Source: Dyadobacter sp. 50-39
GTDB taxonomy: Bacteria > Bacteroidota > Bacteroidia > Cytophagales > Spirosomataceae
Length of the DNA stretch: 64,000 nucleotides
Reading direction: 5' to 3'
NCBI GenBank assembly: GCA_001898145.1
Contig: MKSR01000029.1
Location: forward strand, 310,001 to 374,000
A program made the position numbers and the translations under genes. The notes beneath the pieces are model-generated. The model saw nothing but the letters and a program-made list of their open reading frames with translations. It was not told the origin of the DNA and ran no database searches. This document shows, one piece after another, positions 61,934 to 64,000 of this stretch; position 1 is the stretch's first letter; the number at the start of each line of letters is the position of its first letter.

Positions 61934-62120
61934 TAATCCGTCAATTTTACGAAAGGAATGAATTTCAATAATTACCCAATTTAGAAAACCGGCTTTCAAA
62001 AACACCAGAAACCGGTAGAAAATTGAAAAAATTTAACAATCGGGAATGTGGTTTAAAGCAGCCACAAAACGACCCTTAAATGACTCATAATGAGCCACAG
62101 AAGTCACCAGCGAATACTTA

Positions 62121-63824
62121 CTACAATGCGGAAGGATCGGCTGTCGGGCTGATGTCGTAGGAAACTTCGCCTGCGTAGAAACGGGTAAGCGCCACTGCTT
62201 TTTGCGAGGTTTCTACCAGTAACGGATCACGCCCGGCATGCAGCAATTCCTCCACGTCGGAAACATATTCCTTGAACATCAATGGATTGGGTAGTTGATA
62301 AAACTGGCCGTCGGAAGCTTTCAGTACCGGCACCGGCTTCACTTTGCCTCCTGCATTCAGCAGGCCGTAACGGCGCCGCGCCTCGATATAGGCCTCGTCG
62401 GTAGCGTCGAACACGATGTGCTCGACAGGCTTTTTGCTTGCTACACCCGCGGTAATGCGCTCGTCGAGCTTTGCGAGCAGCGCGCGCAGCGCCCACGTAT
62501 GCTTGCCCGTACGGATGCGCTCCCGCAACGACTGACGCACGAGGTAGGTCAATGCCTGGGTTACATTCAACCCGATTTCCGCCATTTGCTTGAAAATAAA
62601 GGAGGTAGGCGACATACCGGGAATGGTATTCGGGTCGTGGAGCAGAATGGTACCGTTTTCGGTGAGGAAACCGTCGATCCGCACACAGGCATTGATTCCC
62701 AGCTGCTGGAAAGTCGCTGCGATCATTTGCTGGATTTCCCGGTTCTTTTCGAGCGTGGTATCCACCGGTGTGCGCTTGCGGCTTGCGCCGGGTTTATATT
62801 TGGTATTGAAATCAAAGACCTGCACCAGTTTGATCACCTCGCTCGGCGGCAATGCCAGTGGCGAGCCGTCATCGAACTGGATGCAGCCGCAGGAAAACTC
62901 CTGCCCGCTTATAAATTCTTCGATCAGCACCTGATCTTCGGCATTGGCGCTGCTCAGCAATGCGTGGTCATTTCCTTCTGAAAAGTAGATTTCAAGCTCG
63001 CTGATCAGCGTCGTGGGATGATAGATCGTCTTGCCATCCAGAACCACCGGGAAACCGATCCCCTCGTCCAGGTTGGCGATTTTTTGTCCCCACGCCAGCT
63101 TTTCCGCTTCGTCGAGCTCCTTCCAGGTTTCGGAATCGAGTTCAATCTGGAAAAAGCACTGGTTTACGGCCGACACAAATTCTTCCAGCGAATCATCTTT
63201 CACAATGGCCACTCCTATCGAAGAACCCTGATGCGGGGCTTTGATAACGAGCGGCAGTCCCAGATGCTTTTTCAAAACCTGGAACAGTAGAGGGTAATCT
63301 TTTGGAACCCATTGGTTGTATTTAAGCGTCCAGCTTTTCTTCTCCTGCCCGTTCACGAGGGCAATCATTTCATTTTGCAATATCTTATCAATACCTACCG
63401 CCGAGCCCATCAAACCGGGACCGCTGTAAGGGATTTTATACCATTCCAACAGGCCCTGGATCGCGCCGTCTTCACAATCGGGACCGTGCATCGCGAGGAA
63501 CACAAAATCGAAATGCTCTTTGAATTCCGCCGGGCTGATTTCCCTTCCTGTCTCAGCGGGAATGCCGGCTGCCGCCAGTTCCGGGAAGGATTCAACGTAT
63601 GTTTTAAAGCCGTCTTTCTGAATCGCTGGTGCGGGGTAGAACTCCCGGATTTCTGACAAATACATTAACTCCTTTTGCAGCAGTATAAACCTGCCGAAGC
63701 TGTCAACAAAAACCGGTACCGGCTCAAAAAGTGACTTGTCGAGGTATTCAAATGCTGTTTTACCGCCTGCAAATGATATCTCCCGCTCGCGGGAAGGACC
63801 TCCGAAAAAAATTCCGATACGCAT
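62121..63824 (-). CDS. D-alanine-D-alanine ligase-like ATP-grasp protein with C-terminal extension
   Basis: This ATP-grasp ligase-like protein has 567 residues, about 200 more than normal Ddl. The N-terminal domain begins IGIFFGGPSREREISFAGG (the Ddl GGxSxE loop). ATP-grasp features follow: SAVGIDK, PLVIKAPHQGSSIGVAIV, LIEEFISGQEFSCG, ACVRIDGFL and LHDPNTIPGMSPTS. In the last, the metal-binding Glu of ExNTxPGM is replaced by Asp. After about residue 425 comes an extension of about 140 residues with no motif I know. A peptidoglycan role (Ddl) or a distinct peptide/depsipeptide ligase are both possible. It is monocistronic. Confidence 0.85.
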   Translation of the reverse strand: MRIGIFFGGPSREREISFAGGKTAFEYLDKSLFEPVPVFVDSFGRFILLQKELMYLSEIREFYPAPAIQKDGFKTYVESFPELAAAGIPAETGREISPAEFKEHFDFVFLAMHGPDCEDGAIQGLLEWYKIPYSGPGLMGSAVGIDKILQNEMIALVNGQEKKSWTLKYNQWVPKDYPLLFQVLKKHLGLPLVIKAPHQGSSIGVAIVKDDSLEEFVSAVNQCFFQIELDSETWKELDEAEKLAWGQKIANLDEGIGFPVVLDGKTIYHPTTLISELEIYFSEGNDHALLSSANAEDQVLIEEFISGQEFSCGCIQFDDGSPLALPPSEVIKLVQVFDFNTKYKPGASRKRTPVDTTLEKNREIQQMIAATFQQLGINACVRIDGFLTENGTILLHDPNTIPGMSPTSFIFKQMAEIGLNVTQALTYLVRQSLRERIRTGKHTWALRALLAKLDERITAGVASKKPVEHIVFDATDEAYIEARRRYGLLNAGGKVKPVPVLKASDGQFYQLPNPLMFKEYVSDVEELLHAGRDPLLVETSQKAVALTRFYAGEVSYDISPTADPSAL

Positions 63825-63924
63825 GTTTGATGTTCCTGATTAATGCATTCCAATGATGCCCGCAATATAACTGACTAATCGGGAGGAATCAATTTCTGGC
63901 TATTTACCGCACGGATTAAAACGC

Positions 63925-63957
63925 AAAAAGCAGTTTCCGAAACAGGAAACTGCTTTT
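63925..63957 (-). terminator. Terminator of a gene entering from the right edge
   Basis: AAAAGCAGTTTCC / GGAAACTGCTTTT (13 bp, 6-base loop) with TTTTT on the minus strand. It is not linked to the ligase gene, which reads away from it, so it probably ends a minus-strand gene whose body lies beyond 64000. Confidence 0.75.
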
Positions 63958-63986
63958 GAGCAATATTTGATATCAATTTTCCGCTA

Positions 63987-64000
63987 TCAGGCGAGCTCAG
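63987..64000 (-). CDS. Possible last codons of a minus-strand gene (..E-L-A-stop)
   Basis: Only GAG CTC GCC TGA can be read before the window ends. The call rests on the minus-strand terminator 30 bases further on. The gene itself cannot be identified. Confidence 0.3.

Overview
The window looks like chromosomal DNA of a member of the Bacteroidota, most likely a Cytophagales genus close to Dyadobacter or Spirosoma. This is inferred from five SusC/SusD outer-membrane pairs, large FG-GAP/ASPIC lipoproteins, a DUF2723 membrane glycosyltransferase-like protein, Bacteroidota-type promoter boxes (TTG-N19-TAnnTTTG) and the general scarcity of Shine-Dalgarno sequences. No rRNA, tRNA, transposase or CRISPR array was seen.

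Layout. (1) 1-12.1 kb: two SusCD loci on the minus strand. The first is cut by the left edge. The second (susC 12070, susD 8957) is followed by a 1.1-kb-residue-class FG-GAP/ASPIC lipoprotein. (2) 12.4-31.3 kb: housekeeping and accessory genes. These are DUF1761 and queG; divergent grpE-dnaJ; a secreted endonuclease/phosphatase; a DUF2723 protein; an ABC-2 exporter pair; two small hypothetical proteins; ald and tsaE; and a sugar-oxidation group made of two Gfo/Idh/MocA proteins, a TIM-barrel isomerase-like protein and a PQQ dehydrogenase with a built-in haem c domain. (3) 31.4-34.1 kb: a small secreted protein, then an ECF sigma factor followed by two tiny membrane proteins and an Hsp20. This group sits behind a control region rich in dyads and hairpins. 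(4) 34.1-55.0 kb: three more SusCD loci. The middle one carries an in-frame TAA in susC and is followed by a second FG-GAP/ASPIC lipoprotein. The last one carries a small lipoprotein and a carboxypeptidase-regulatory-like protein. (5) 55.1-57.4 kb: a BlaI/BlaR1-like pair with tandem dyad operators. (6) 57.4-64 kb: phospho-sugar mutase, cytosolic GH63-like glucosidase and an extended ATP-grasp D-Ala-D-Ala-ligase-like protein.

How parts work together (inference). The SusCD loci import glycans or other oligomers across the outer membrane, and the FG-GAP lipoproteins are likely surface partners. In both loci that have one, a terminator-like hairpin separates susD from the FG-GAP gene, which suggests deliberate step-down of its expression. 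The glucosidase and mutase would process sugars in the cytosol. The ECF sigma/R-H-rich membrane protein/Hsp20 group is the best candidate for an undescribed envelope or proteostasis stress module, because the second membrane protein and Hsp20 share a GPQRE[YF] segment.
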